From the NCBI RefSeq assembly GCF_026230105.1, contig NC_079482.1:17856001-17920000 (forward strand): a DNA stretch of 64,000 nucleotides. Reading direction: 5' to 3'. The first letter of the stretch is position 1, and every line of letters begins with the position of its first letter. Below the pieces are notes generated by a model. The model saw only the letters and a program-made list of their open reading frames with translations. It did not search any database and was not told the DNA's origin. Positions 13,201 to 27,400 of this stretch are shown one piece after another. The position numbers and the translations under genes are program-made. Source of the DNA: Diorhabda sublineata. Taxonomy: Eukaryota > Arthropoda > Insecta > Coleoptera > Chrysomelidae.

Positions 13201-16200
13201 TTAATTATAATACTATATTTCAATTTTTATTAAATTACTTCTACTTCTGTACAAATTTTCAAAACTTCATGTGAACAAAATTGTTTTTTAATTTTGCTAA
13301 ATGAAATAAACGAAAATTTTTGGCGCCCCTTGATATCTGTCGCCCTAGATTACAGCCTAATCCGCCTGCTGGTAAATCTACCGCTGTACTAAGCTATATT
13401 CAGATCTTGGGAAAAAATATTAGTTTTGTAATAGAATACTTCTTTATTTAACTGAATAGCTGTGTTATTTTTAGATCACACTGTGTATATGAAAAAAATC
13501 TTATGTATATATCTCTATACATGAGACAGATTCCGACATAATTATTATCTAAATTCTTAATTTTGACACTGGCATTCAAACTGTCCCTTTTTGTTCCATG
13601 GTCTTCGTGGGGAATCCTGGATTGGCAGTCAATGATGTCCTTATAGGTTAGATCATTTATTATTTGTAGATTTTCTTAGAAATATACAAATTAGAAATTT
13701 CTCAACCGTTTTAGAGTATGTTGTACAGCAAATTAATAAATGATATTTAGGTAGAAATTGCATTATAAAAACTTCAGTTAAATATTGATGGTAATAAATT
13801 TCACATTTTTCCTTGAATTAATAATTCAAAATGTAGTAAAACCGTATTAATAGTTGTACACTTGTACATTATATGCTGTAGAATACACTCTGTTAGATCT
13901 GTGCTTTTGTTACTATTTTTTGTTTAGTTATCTATAATGGCTTCAAAAATATATGTTTTGCATAATAAAAACATATATCATTGAATCAAGTTCCTCGGTG
14001 TAAATATTTGTACTTATTGTATATATTAGAGCGGCAGTGGAGATAAAACAGCATCGTAATAATACAAAGTTTTTAGAGAAAAACCTAATAACTTGCAAGC
14101 ATATAGTGTGTTTGAGAATCAATATAAAATAATCAAGTTAAAAATAAAAAATGTACAGTTTTAGACCAAAATTACTAAAAAAGTTGTTATTTAAAAGAAT
14201 TGGCCCACCACGTCGAGTTTTTGAGATTTTTGAGGTTATGTATTCTAGAAGTAGCGTTTTTGATTGCTTTGTAGTTATATATATCAGGGCTACACATTTT
14301 TTTGGAGTCATATCATTTAATACTTTTCTCACTCTTTAAAAAAGTTAACTTACGGATATTTTTCTCAAAGTTCTCGCTAATTTGAAATTTCAAGATATGT
14401 CCCATTAATGTCTTGACCAGTTGCATTTAACATTTTGGGGCAGATGTAATTTTAAGGGTTATTTCGTCATGAAAATGTATACTTGAGAGAAGTATTTGAG
14501 ATCAGGGTCAACATACTCCAAGCAAAATAAATCGAACCTCTTTAAACAGCGGCGTTACCCCAATTAAAAATAGGCTTTTCACCTGTAAATCTACGAATAG
14601 GTAAACATTTACTATGATATAGAAATAGCATTAAAAACTTGACGTGGTAGATCAATTAGGAAGTCGTATTAAGATAAGGGGCAGAAAATTACTTCAAAAA
14701 TGACTTTTTTAACAATAATTGAAATTCCCCGTCTTATTATTAACATTGTCAAATTTTAAATGTATTGAAAATGGTAAACTCAAATGTGTTCTTCGATTCT
14801 CATATCAAAAATTATACTAATTTGCATCGGAAATATTCATATTTAAAAGAAAAGACAATAAAATTTTTTAGAAACTATATTCACTTCGCTTCAAAATAAT
14901 TTGTGTTATATAAGGTACATTCCTCTTAACGTCCACACTTCCAACCAACGTCAGTGATCACGTATCTTAGCACCTTCCATGCGAACAATCTAGCCATTGG
15001 AAGGTGTACACTATTCAATTTAGACAGGAACTGTATCGGAAAAGAGATATTGCAATCCTCTCCTGTAATCAGGAAGATATATAAGCGATTAACTAGCAAA
15101 TAATAACGTTCACTAAAAGAATTAGGCAAAAGAATTTGGGTCCAACACACAGATATAATATAAAACCCTTTCTTACTCCACGTTTTATATATATTTCTTC
15201 TGTTAGTTCTCCCTCTATATTCATCTTGGCTGTCCGGTTATGATAAAGTGTTTCTATTATTTTGAGGTCTCTGTAATCTATTTGTTTTTCTTTCAGTATC
15301 GGTATCATTTCTTCACGTCGGAGTCTATCAAAAGCTTTCTCGTAATCAATAAAGCTCGTTGAACTTCTCTGTTAACATCAAGGCAGCGTTGGATTAATAT
15401 ATTATAACTGAAAAGGGCATCCTAAGTATAAAGTCCACTTCTAAAACCAAAGTGAGTGTCACTCATACCCCCCTCCAGTTTTCGATAAATTCTATTGGGA
15501 TATAGTCCGATATTCTTCGCATTTTCGGGCATTTGTCTTCTTGGGGATTGTTATGAAAACGGATGTTAGCCAATCTGATGGGACTGTGCCTGTTTTATAA
15601 ATAGTTTTGAAAAGATTTGCCAGTATTTGTAATAGGTCTTCCTCAAACAGCTTAAGTAGTTCTATCGGTAGTTAATTAATTCCATGTGCCTTGTTATTCT
15701 TTATATTTTTTGAGTGCATGTTTTATTTCTTCTATTGTTATATCCAATCCATTTTCCAAATTCCTTGTTTCTGATGTTGATATTGCTATTCCGTTATCAT
15801 CAAAAAGTTGAATTGTGTATATTCTCTCCATCTTTCTAATTTCCTTTGAGTGTCTATGATTATTTTGCCTTCTTTATCCACTGATAAGCTTTCCCGTCTT
15901 TGCTTTCTGGTTCCTACTATTTCTCCAACTTTCTTATGAATGTTGAAATTGTCATATTTTCGTTCTAGTTCCTCTATCTCTTCACATTTCTCTTTTGCCT
16001 CTATAATTTTCTTTCTTATTGTTCGTTGTATCTCTTTGTACTTGTTCCGATCGACACTATTAAATTTCTTCTTCCATCCATTCTTTTTTCTTTTCTCCTT
16101 TGTTGCCTGTATGTAATAGTCTTTTACTAGTACCAATTGTTATATCTTTTGTAATTTTCCATTTATTTTCTGGTTCTTTGATCTTTTCGATATCTTCTTT

Positions 16201-18398
16201 AAGGGTTATCAGTTCTTGTTTCACTCGCTGTGTCATTCCATCTTCTCTGAGCTTATTTATCTCGATACTTCTAATAGTTTGATTTCTTTTCTCTATTCTT
16301 TTGAGTATTATCATGAATTTTGCTACGACTGGATTATGATCTGAGCCAACATCTGCACCTGGGTAGGTTCCGACTGATTTTATACTGTTTCGATATCTTT
16401 TCCTGATCATTATATCTATCCGGTTTCTTACAATATGTCCTTCATGATCTTGTGGTAATATCCTTGTGTATATCCTTCTTTCAGGTAATTTGAACCAAGT
16501 GTTTGTTATTATCATTTCATTTTCCTGTGCAAATTGAAGCATTATATCTTCCCTCTCATTTCGTTCTCCCAATTCGTATTCACCACCTAGGTCTTCAAAT
16601 TTCCCTTTCCCGATCTTAGCGTTCATATCTCTCAGGTTTCAAGTTTCTTAATTGTTTTTAATATTATGTCTACTTCTTTATAAAATTTTTCTAATTCTTG
16701 TTCGTCTTTGTCTGCTGTGGGTGCATATAGTTGTAATATGTTTAGTCTACCAAACTTGGATTGCAATTGCAGGAGCATAACACGGTTTGTGAGAGGTCTG
16801 AAGCTCATTACACTTTCTTTTGTTTCATTGTCAACTACAATGGCCACTTCGTTCAGTCCCTACATTATGCAGTTTCCAGCCTGAAACAAGCTGTTAACAT
16901 TCCAAGTTCCAATTTTTAATGTGTTCATACTTCTATCGCAGAGATTTCTCTTGATAATGACCGAGGAAGCCCTGTGGTCTGATTGCGCGATTCCTCCTAT
17001 GCCGGATGTTGGTTTCCGAAATCCATAATCAGTAATTTCTTGTGTTTTGCAGCTCATAGTCATGCTAATATACTAGAGATATTCATACGAATCTTTAATG
17101 CAGTGGTTTCCCGTTGCCTTCTGTATCTTCATGCCGTTGATCAAAGTTGGGCCAGTGTTTTCAATTTTCCATTCTCTCCCCTTACATCCCGAAAAGCAAA
17201 TAACCTGGCTAAAAAGCGGGCCCATACTCGACTAAACCAGAACCGTTCTGTTTCCCATGGAAAAACCACATAAAAGAAGAACTGAAGTTTTCCAGGGAAA
17301 AGCCAGAACTGAAAATGTAGAAAATCGCAGCCGAGCATTCGAAAGGGTATGTTCATTCAGCCTCAGACACTCCAAATTGTTTTTCGGAAACTAGGACAGT
17401 GAAATATAGATTAAATACATCGAAGCAGTAATAATTCACGGATTCTCAGAGTTTCAAGAGGGCCTGCCACTTACATTAACACCTTGAAGGAAACATAATT
17501 TCTGTATGTACCGAAATCGAAAGTGGAGAACTAACTTTCTTGAAGGCATCTCAAATAGTAGCAATTATCAATACTCTAGAACTCTATCTGTAGCATATTT
17601 GTCCAGCCCAGCTCTAGCAAAGTAGGGACACAATGAATTCTTCCAGCTCCCTATTTTATTTCAGTCTAAGGCCCTCTTCTCACTGCCTCAAAGTGAGGGC
17701 AATTCAAATAAAGACGAATCAAGTTATTTTTACAGTTAAACACTTACTTTGCCGTGGAAATGCATTTAATTTTCTCAAAAATACAAGTTTCCGGAACTCG
17801 CAAGTTTTCATTATAAACTGCACGTGTTAATTGATATACCATACAGTTTATAGCGCAGAAGATGTGCGTTCCACATAATATATAACTTTTTCCTCCAAAG
17901 CTCACGGCCTTTATACGTTAATGTTATTTAAAGTGGCCGCGATCGTGAACCTTCTGGGCTTCAAGTGGAATGTACTCATAACAATTTAAAATTGTGGATC
18001 TTTGAAAATAACAAATTTTAAATTTATCCATTTTGAGCAGCTGCACCTAGTATCATAATTTTCTTCTTCATCTTTTTCTCTCATCCACTCATAACTCAGA
18101 ATTTTGAAAAAGTAGAAAAATATCCAAAATTTTATTCAATAATTTATCTGTTTAAGCTATATTTTAAGAGATCATAAAAATTTAGCTATATATATAAGGG
18201 CGGTTTGTCGCAAGGGATACTTTGTAGCGAAAAAATTACTTTAGTACAGAAGAAATTTTTTTTCTTTTTCCATATCATAACATTTTAACTCTAACATTTA
18301 GTCCAACGAGTTAAACCATGTTAAAATAATTTTTCGCAAAATGTGCGTCTATCTTTGTCATCAACTCCTCATTTGTTTGAAATCGCTTCCGACTAATT

Positions 18399-18493
<95 letters not shown>

Positions 18494-21400
18494 AACCGAA
18501 AGTAATCGGAGGAAGCCAAATCGAATGAATACGGCAGTTGAAGTAATAAATTTACCCATTTTTGGACAGTTACTTCAACAAATGCGTTGGTTTTTTCTAA
18601 GTTCGGCATTAAAATGGGTCAGTAAATATTGTTCAGTAAGAATTTTGGAATCCTGGTACACAAGGGTCATTATCTTATTGGCAGAATTGTTTGTTTTTTC
18701 TTTGGAGCACATCTTGGAATGTCCATAGTCCATTATTTGAACTGTATCTTTGATTTTGTTATACGAGGATAATGGTATAACCTATTACCTGCAGATGAAA
18801 AAAAAATACTTGGGTTACGTTTAAAGGTATCCAAATATTCGTTTGAATTTTAAATGTGTGCGAGCTTATTGATCAGCATGAAGCAATGGCAACACCTACC
18901 TTACAGATAGCGTTTTCATGTGTAAAGTTTGATGCAAAATACCGCATTTTCTTTCAAATAAAATATTTACTTCATTAGTTAACTCACGTACTTCTATTCT
19001 AAAATTGCTAAGTACAAGGTCGCGGATTTTATTGACCATTTCTGGAGCAGTTACAGTAGATGACCGTGTTCATATGGCCACTTTTAAACACAGAAAATTG
19101 TTTATAAATAATTCCATGGTACGAAGTACTTTCAAGATAATATGTATATAACTTTTCTTCTCTTTCTTTGTTTTCTACGTATGAAATACTATTTAAATAA
19201 TAATCGAAATTGTTGTGTCTCCATATTTACCCAACGAAGAAAACATTTTTCGTTATATGAGATTTAAAATTAATCATGCTTTTGAATAATTTTGACAGGT
19301 GACATTAGAAACTAACAATATAATTAATGCGTCATATTTGCCAAAACGAGTGCCAGCGAGTTTAACAATATCGCTCTTTTCTTAACGTGTTTACGTACAA
19401 CGTTTTATCTAATTCTGCGCATTTATAATATTTAATAGAATCTTCAATTACAATGAAAATATTAATGCGGAATCAAATTTTAAAGTAAGAGAGACTGCAA
19501 ATAATGCAGTGGGTAGTGCTGAAAAATCAAGAAGTAGATACGCCCTGGCCTAGCAAAAATTTGAAAAAGGGTGCGATTTGAAAATTATAAAGAACATCAA
19601 CGAAAAGATACTACTTGGTTATTTGGATAATTTACAAACATTAAAGGCGTCGTCATTGTGGAGTACATATTCAATATTAAGATCTGAATTAACCATGCGC
19701 AAAAATGTCGATATCAAGAAGCTTTTGACTTGGCTGAAAAGACGGTCAGCAGGTCACCATGCAAGAAAATCTGATATTTTGACGAAGAAGAATGTAGAAG
19801 GATTTATAAAAGAGGCTGGAGACGAAATATTTCTGTTATTAAATAAATCTGTTCCTTAGGTCACAATGATAATAGGGATTGCGGGAGCCTACATGTAGGC
19901 CAAACTGACGTTCGTAAGAGAAGGAGACGATTTGATGAAGGCATTTTTCTTAAAATTACAATTCCAGAAAGTAAAACACACGTTATTCGTGAATTAGTGG
20001 TCACTGCTGGAGATATTGCTGCCTCCTCAAAATGTATAAAAATATTAGACCTCCGCTGTAAAGCACCACAGTGTAAATGCGGATTTCGTTCAAAACACTC
20101 TTCCTACAAAAGACCTTTGACAACACAGGAGGTAAACATCATTCTATTTAATAGAACTAATTTAATGCATAAATCAAAACAAAATTATTAATGTAATAAA
20201 GAGTCATACAATGTCTATAGTTGACAGACAAGTTAGAATGATCACTCCCACTATATCTAGTATCGATACATTTTAATTAAATTCAAAATGTTCAATGCTT
20301 CGAAATTATAAATAACCGATTATACTGAAACTGCGGGTGAGTATAGAGGACCGTCTGCTTTTTCGCAAATACTCATGTGGTTGTCACCAATATATAGAGT
20401 GATTCATTGCGAAAGGTTTGGGTATATAGTTACTCTAGGTTTTTATTGAATTATTTGGAATACGAAGATAATTGTCCGGAAAAACATCAAACCACCTGAG
20501 AGGTTTCGTCCAAAACGATATTTAATCCCTTTGAGGAGCGAAAAGATGCATTGGGTGACATTCTTCTTCTTAAAAAATAGTCACTTGCTCTTCTTATATA
20601 TTTTAGTACATATCACAAAAAATTAATACGCGCGGAAATAAATTCCAACGCGCTTTTTAATACCGCTGATAGGACTTACTTGATTCGACGTCTAACTTAT
20701 AAGTTTATAATACCTATATAATAAAATACCTCAAACTCAACGGGTATAAATATTTAAACTTAATCTAAATACTACACATAAGGAGCTAATGTGCCAGAAA
20801 AAACTTTTTTGACTAATTTTATTTAATCATTTCCAGTTATTTCTTTCACTGGTTAGTTTCCTTTGAAATTAGATTCGGTTTAATATTAATTATATAGAAA
20901 TTGGTTAACAACTCTAAAAATCAAAATATTGGATTAGTGACAAAGTAATTTTTTTAGTATAAAAAAACTTTTTTTTAATAAAGAATATTTTTCAATCAAT
21001 TATATATTTTCCATTTTACTCAATTACCTTTTGCCATTTTTCTTCAGCTTCATGATTCCGCGCTCATAAAATTTCCGGTCCTTATCAGCAAAATACTGAA
21101 CCAGGTACGATTGAAGGTCATCTTCATTTGTGAAAGTTTGATAATGCAAAAAATTCTACAAACTTTAAAATAAATGGTAATCAGATAGTGCCAGATCAGG
21201 CTGTACGGGGGATGTGACATTACTTTCCAGCCAAGCTCCAATAGTTTCCCATGAGTTGCTAAAGATGTATGAGGCCTTGCATTATCATGGTGAAACACTA
21301 AACATTTCCTATTTGACAATTCTAGCCGCTTTTCTTTGATTACTTCATCCAGTTTCATTAATTGTTGACGGTAAACATTAGAATTGATCGTGTGGTGCCT

Positions 21401-24400
21401 TAGAAGCAGTTCAAAAAACACAACACCTGCGTAATCCTACCAAACTGACACCATGAGCTTTTTTTGTTGTTTTTCAGCATTCGATGTGGTTTATGCTGAT
21501 TCATCGTGTTTGTTCCACGATCGTTTTCGAAATATGTTACTGTACAGGTCCAATTTTTCATCACCAGTGAAGATTCTTTTCAAGAAAGGGTCAATTTCAT
21601 TTCGTTTAAGATGCATATCGCAAATGTTGATTCTTTGTGTTGAATGAATTCGTGAGGTACCGATATATCAAGCTTCTTAACTAGCCCAAGACATTTAAGA
21701 GTTTTTCAATTGTTTGTGAAACATGTACCTTCAGTAATCCGATCAAAACGTTGCTCATCGTTGAGGGAAATATCTCCAGAACCTCTGTTAAGGAATCAGC
21801 ACCATAAACTTCACATATTTCTTTGTGAGTCGCAGCAGCTTTCTTTCCTTTACGGAAATAAAAAAGTAAAATATACCGAAAATGTTCCTTTCTACACTCC
21901 ATTTAAACTTAACCCACAACTTTAATAAAAATCACGCACTACTTGATTCTAAATTAACGTCAATGGGACCAGTATCACGTGACAAACGGCAAAGTACAGC
22001 ACTAACATAAGCTATTCAAAAAATAAAGCAACGCTCTCTATCAGTAAAAGTACTTAGTTGCTAACCTTATAGATATCAGATAGATTAAATAACATTAGAC
22101 AAGAATAATCGCCCAGAAAATAGACTTATGGTGGGTCCATACGATACAGACTTTTGTTCGTACAGATATCTTTACAGACTATGAAGTCGAAGTAAAAAAT
22201 TTTACCCAAACATTTGGATAGAATGTCTACAGACTTTTCATTACTTTTCGTTCAAAGATAAAATTCTATAGAATTTTATAGAAGTCTTTATCGTGTAGAC
22301 CCACCATTACCTTAAATAACTGTGTCTTTAATAATGCTGTTTTCAATGTTTATAAATCTTAAATACGATTGAATTAAAATAACGGGTCAATTGTCAGTTT
22401 TTACAAGGTTATGAAAAATGTTACGATTCATAATGTCAAGGAGTGAACTTAAAGTGTCACATTTGATAGCGGAATTAGATAAAGCACTGGTAACCTTCTC
22501 CGTCAAACTGCTCTTATATATTCTCTACATTTTGTTCTTTTGATATATCTATCATACGCTTCTACTTATTTTTGCTTGCATTTTTGCATACTGTGCATTG
22601 TTTAACTAACTTAACAATCAGGAAAGATACAAACATTTCTGTTTATAAAATATATTTGTATAGAATATCTTGTTTCCATCATTCCTGATTGATATCTTCA
22701 AGCTTCACTTCTGCTTTCAACTATTCTTTCTCAAGTTGATATCATCTGTACAATTATTTTCTCATACTAATAATTATATTGTTATCAACTTGAGAAGTGA
22801 ATAGTGACCATGAATGCTTTAGGGTATTATTAAACTACCAATTAATTTTATTTTCCTATTGTAGTACTAATCCGTTTAATAAAAAATTCATATATAATTA
22901 AAATACAGTATTAAACAAGAATAATATAAAGTTGTTGTTCAAAGTTTGAACTTTTCTATCAATTCATCTTTCGTTACTACGTATAAAGTAACGTAACTAA
23001 TTTATAATTCGATTTAAGTTTAAAAAAAAATTTAAAGGTTTTTTAAAATAATTTAAGCTATCTGCATAAGTCGATTAGAACTATACAGTACCCTTAAACA
23101 AACTAACCTTTCAGTATATTGATAGTACATCCTGAATGTGTTTTCAGCACATTTCTAACTTTAATTTGCAGTTACACAAATACTTTAGGGAAACATTTTT
23201 GTTGCAGAAGATATTCAATTAGATGTTCAAATTGTCTTCCTTTTTCTATTTCACAGTATCCAAGGCTATTTTAATTTGTTATTTGACGATACTTTATTTC
23301 TCAGTTTATTCCGATTCTCAGGTTTTGTCTTGTACATAACATTTTTTAGATATGATCCAAAACATGATGATTTATGATCCAAGTTCCTGCAACCATCTAA
23401 GATTAATTACCTTTATTAGTATGAAACTTATTCTTCTTATGAATGCTACAGACGTATCTTAGATAAGATTTTTTGGGAAGTCGTTTTCGCTTTAAAATTT
23501 AAGGTTAGTTGGAAGCACCAAAGCTGCTTTTGGTCTGTTATGCATGTTGACAAAAATCAACATCCATTATTTAATATTGAGGCTTTGAATACGGCCACTA
23601 TTTACTCTTGTGCTCTTGTGTAAGGCCAATGCCAATCAATTGGCCAGACATTCTTTTTATAATTTCGCTGGATGCAGTTTTAGATTGTTATAAAATTTAC
23701 TTGGGTACACTGGTGCGTTGTTGGTTAGTGTCTTGCTCCTTCTTTGAGGTGCTTTGTTGCTTCAAAACTTTTTTGTTGCCTGATAATCTGATGTAGCCTT
23801 TGTTCTTTAGTCTTTCAGCAGACGTGCTCTCTACCGTGGTTAGTGTCTTGCTCCTTCTTTGAGGTGCTTTGTTGCTTCAAAACTTTTTTGTTGCCTGATA
23901 ATCTGATGTAGCCTTTGTTCTTTAGTCTTTCAGCAGACGTGCTCTCTACCGAGAAAATAAGACAGACTATCAAGATGTCCTGCAATGCTGCGCCTGATGA
24001 CCCTCAGGTTAGGCCTTCAATTTGAGAATTTTCTCCATAGAGTAATCCTCGCTTCCGAAAAAGCGATCTATAAACACCTGGTAATGAGAGATATTCTCTT
24101 TCTCATCTTGTAGTCACTCTTTGGTGTCTTAATTTTCGTAGACGAACGCCAGCCAGCTCGGTCTATTATTGGCGTTGATAATCTAGCTATGGTCACAATT
24201 TGTTCCATGATGGCTGCGTTTGTGGCTTGAATCTACTGTTGTTAGAAATTAGTCTGGAAAACCAATGGGTGGTATTCCTACCTTTATGCCTTCAGCAATT
24301 TGGTTGAAAATTTGTTTGAGAGTTTTAAATGCAAGCGGGGCACTGCTGCCCATGTCTTTCTGGTCGCAGCAATCAGTTTGGACTTTTCTCCGCCTTTTAA

Positions 24401-27400
24401 TTTTAGGGCATTTGCTGAGCTCTTCTGTGAGGCAGTTGATATATTCTGTCAATTATTCTAAATGTTTTTTGGGGGTTATACTCCCCTTCTTTTTGAATAG
24501 TGCATACTCATGGTATGTTGAGCTGCCCTCAAAAAGTGACGGCCAACCTCTATGCCTCTTCACAAAGCTCAAGATCTCACAACTTCCCGGAAAAGGATCT
24601 TGAACTAACATCATGCTGTAATGCAGTTTTCTGAATGGCAAAAAGATTTTCCACAAAACTTTGCATAACTTCCAAGGATTTCTCATCACGGGTTACGATC
24701 TTTCAATATCTATTTTAGGATCGTTTCTGGTTAAATCCACTTCTTCAAAAAAAACATTCCCAATCCCACAAACTCAAGCTCTAGTAATTTATTTCCGACT
24801 TGGATATGTATCATTGAAGTTCTGTTGCGATCACCGTAACTGTTTATTAGAATCGTTATTTTTTTCTGTTCGATGAATATAAACTCAACAATTTTTTAAT
24901 AATTTTAATTTCAAATGAATTACCTTTGGAACTATTAAATTTAGAATTATGCGGTCTTATCAGCTGTATTTGTAATTTTATAGCTTTGAAATATATGTAG
25001 GGGGTACTATTCAAAATATTATGTTAATAGATTATTTTGGGGCAAAGGTGCGTCCTGTAAACTTCTAATCGACTTTAGCAGATGACCTGAATTATTTGAA
25101 AAGATCAAAGTAATTCCAATATATATTAGAATTCTTCCGAGCTGTAGTTACTACAATAGGATGACCGGGACAGTTACTTTTAGCCTACTATTTTCCGTTT
25201 ATATTTAGGTGTTGACTGGAAATCTCTTACAATTCCTGCATGCCTTCCTATTACCACGGACTTCTTTCCGGACCGAAGAGCATTAAACTTGGATTACGTT
25301 GTATCTCTTTACAGTCTTCTTCCTGACAGTGTAAATGCAGATTTTGTTCAACAACGCTCTTCCTACAAAAGACCTTTGACAACACAGGAGGTAAACATCA
25401 TTCTATTTAATAAAACTAATTTAGTGCATAAATCAAAACAAAATTATTAATGTAATAATGAGTCATACAATGCCTATAGTTGACTTAGAATGATCATCTC
25501 TACTATGTCTAATAGAGATAAATTTTAATCGAATTCAAAATATTCAATGCTTCGAAATTATAAATAACCGATTATACTGAAACTCAGGGTGAGTATAGAG
25601 GACCGTCTGCTTTTTCGCAAATACTCATGTGGTTGTCACCAATATATAGAGTGATTCATTGCGAAAGGTTTGGGTATATAATTACTCTAGGTTTTTATTG
25701 AATTATTTGGAATACGAAGATAATTGTCCGAATAAACATCCAAAACGATGCTTAATCCCTTTGAAGAGCGAAAAGATGCATTGGGTGACATTCTTCTTAA
25801 AAAATAGTCACGTGCTCTTCGTATATGTTTTAGTAGGTAGAAAAAACTTGTCGGTTCGGTTTATTACTATGGATAGAAATTTACCGACTGTAAAAATAAA
25901 AATATTGGGTTGGCGATAAAGTAATTTCGGTTTTGTAGTAAAAAATAAAACACTTTTTATCGAAGAATAAATAGTTTTTTATCAATTATATACTCTCCAT
26001 TTTGCTCAATGACCTTTTGCCCATCTTTCTTTCAGCTTCTTGATTCCGCGCTCATTAAATATCTGGTCCTTATCAGCAAAAGACTGAACCACGTCATTTG
26101 TGAAAGTTTGACAATTCAAAGAATTCTGCAAACTTCGAAATAAATGGTAATCAGATGGTGCCAAATCAGGGCTGTATGGGGGATGTGACATTACTTTCCA
26201 GCCAAGCTTCAATAGTTTCCCACGAGTTGCAAAATATGTGTGAGGCCTTGCATTATCATGGTGGAACACTAAACTTTTCCGATTTTCCAATTCTTTGATT
26301 ACTTCATTCATTTTCATTAATTGTTGGCAGTAAACATCAGAATTGATAGTTTGGTTCCTTGGAAGCAACTCAAAAAACACAACACCTGTGTAATCCTACC
26401 AAACTGAGAGCATAAGCTTTTTTTGTTGTTTTTCAGCTTTCGATGTGGTTTGTGCTGATTCATCGTGTTTGCTCCACGATCGTTTTCGAAGTATGTTACT
26501 GTACAGGACCCATTTTTCATCACCAGTGATGATACTTTTCAAAAAAGGGTCGTTTTAATTTCGTTTAAGGTGCAAATCGCAAATGTTGATTCTTTGTGCT
26601 GAATGAATTTCTTTTATTTCATCAGGTACCCAAATATCAAGCTTCTTAACTAGCCCAAGACATTTTAAGTGTTTCCCAATTGTTGTGGGCGATACATGAA
26701 GCCTCTTCGCAACCTCTCGAACAGTCATATGACGATCTTCTTCAATTATGGCTTTGATTTGATCATCATTAACTTCAGTAATCCGACCAGAACGTGGCTC
26801 ATCGTTGAGGGAAATATCTCCAGAACCTCTGTTAAGGAATCAGTTCGTTTCTACACTCCATTTAAAATTAACCCACAACTTTAATAAAAATCACGCACTA
26901 TCTGATTCTAAATTAACGTTAATGTGAACAGTATCATGTGACAAACGGCAAAGTACAGCACTAACATAAGTTATATAAAAAAATAAATCAAAGCTCTCTA
27001 TCAGCAAAAAGCTAAAATACTTAGTTGCCAACCTTATATAAGGTTTCTCTAATAATAGTTTCTCTGTATATTTATTTAGGTTTTGAAGGAACTTATTTCA
27101 CAAAGATTATCACAGGGATTTCAACTTATTATCACGAACGACAGCAAGTTCAGTTCGAATAGTATGGCTGGACTGAATCCTAAGATGAGAGCTAGTGTTG
27201 TTAGAAAAAGTCCTACGGAGAATGATGAAAGTTACTTTTTGTCAATAGGACGTCTATTTCATAAGATTTCCCTCTCTGGTAACACCATAACTGTCACTAG
27301 GTACCGACCAAGGTAAAATACTTATTTTTTAACTCATTTGTCACTTACTTCAATATAATTTGATGAAATACATACACTGATTAAAAGAATACACTGCGAT

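Larger units (their letters stand above)
20068..22069 (+). repeat. segmental duplicate (copy A) of DEPDC5 exon 10 end, intron 10 and its mariner
   Basis: From 20068 the sequence parallels 25329 onward: the last 60-odd bp of exon 10, the donor GAG|GTAAAC, about 500 bp of intron 10 and a whole mariner. Similarity ends at the mariner's right end (22069 versus 27036). Copy A has about 270 extra bp near 20612-20870. Copy B lies in the functional position, so copy A is the derived one. Confidence 0.9.

Noticed and set aside
20073..20191. Open frame at 19997-20191 as a real gene or an alternative exon 10
   Set aside because: It is a fusion of a recombinase relic with a frameshifted duplicate of exon 10 that lacks an acceptor.
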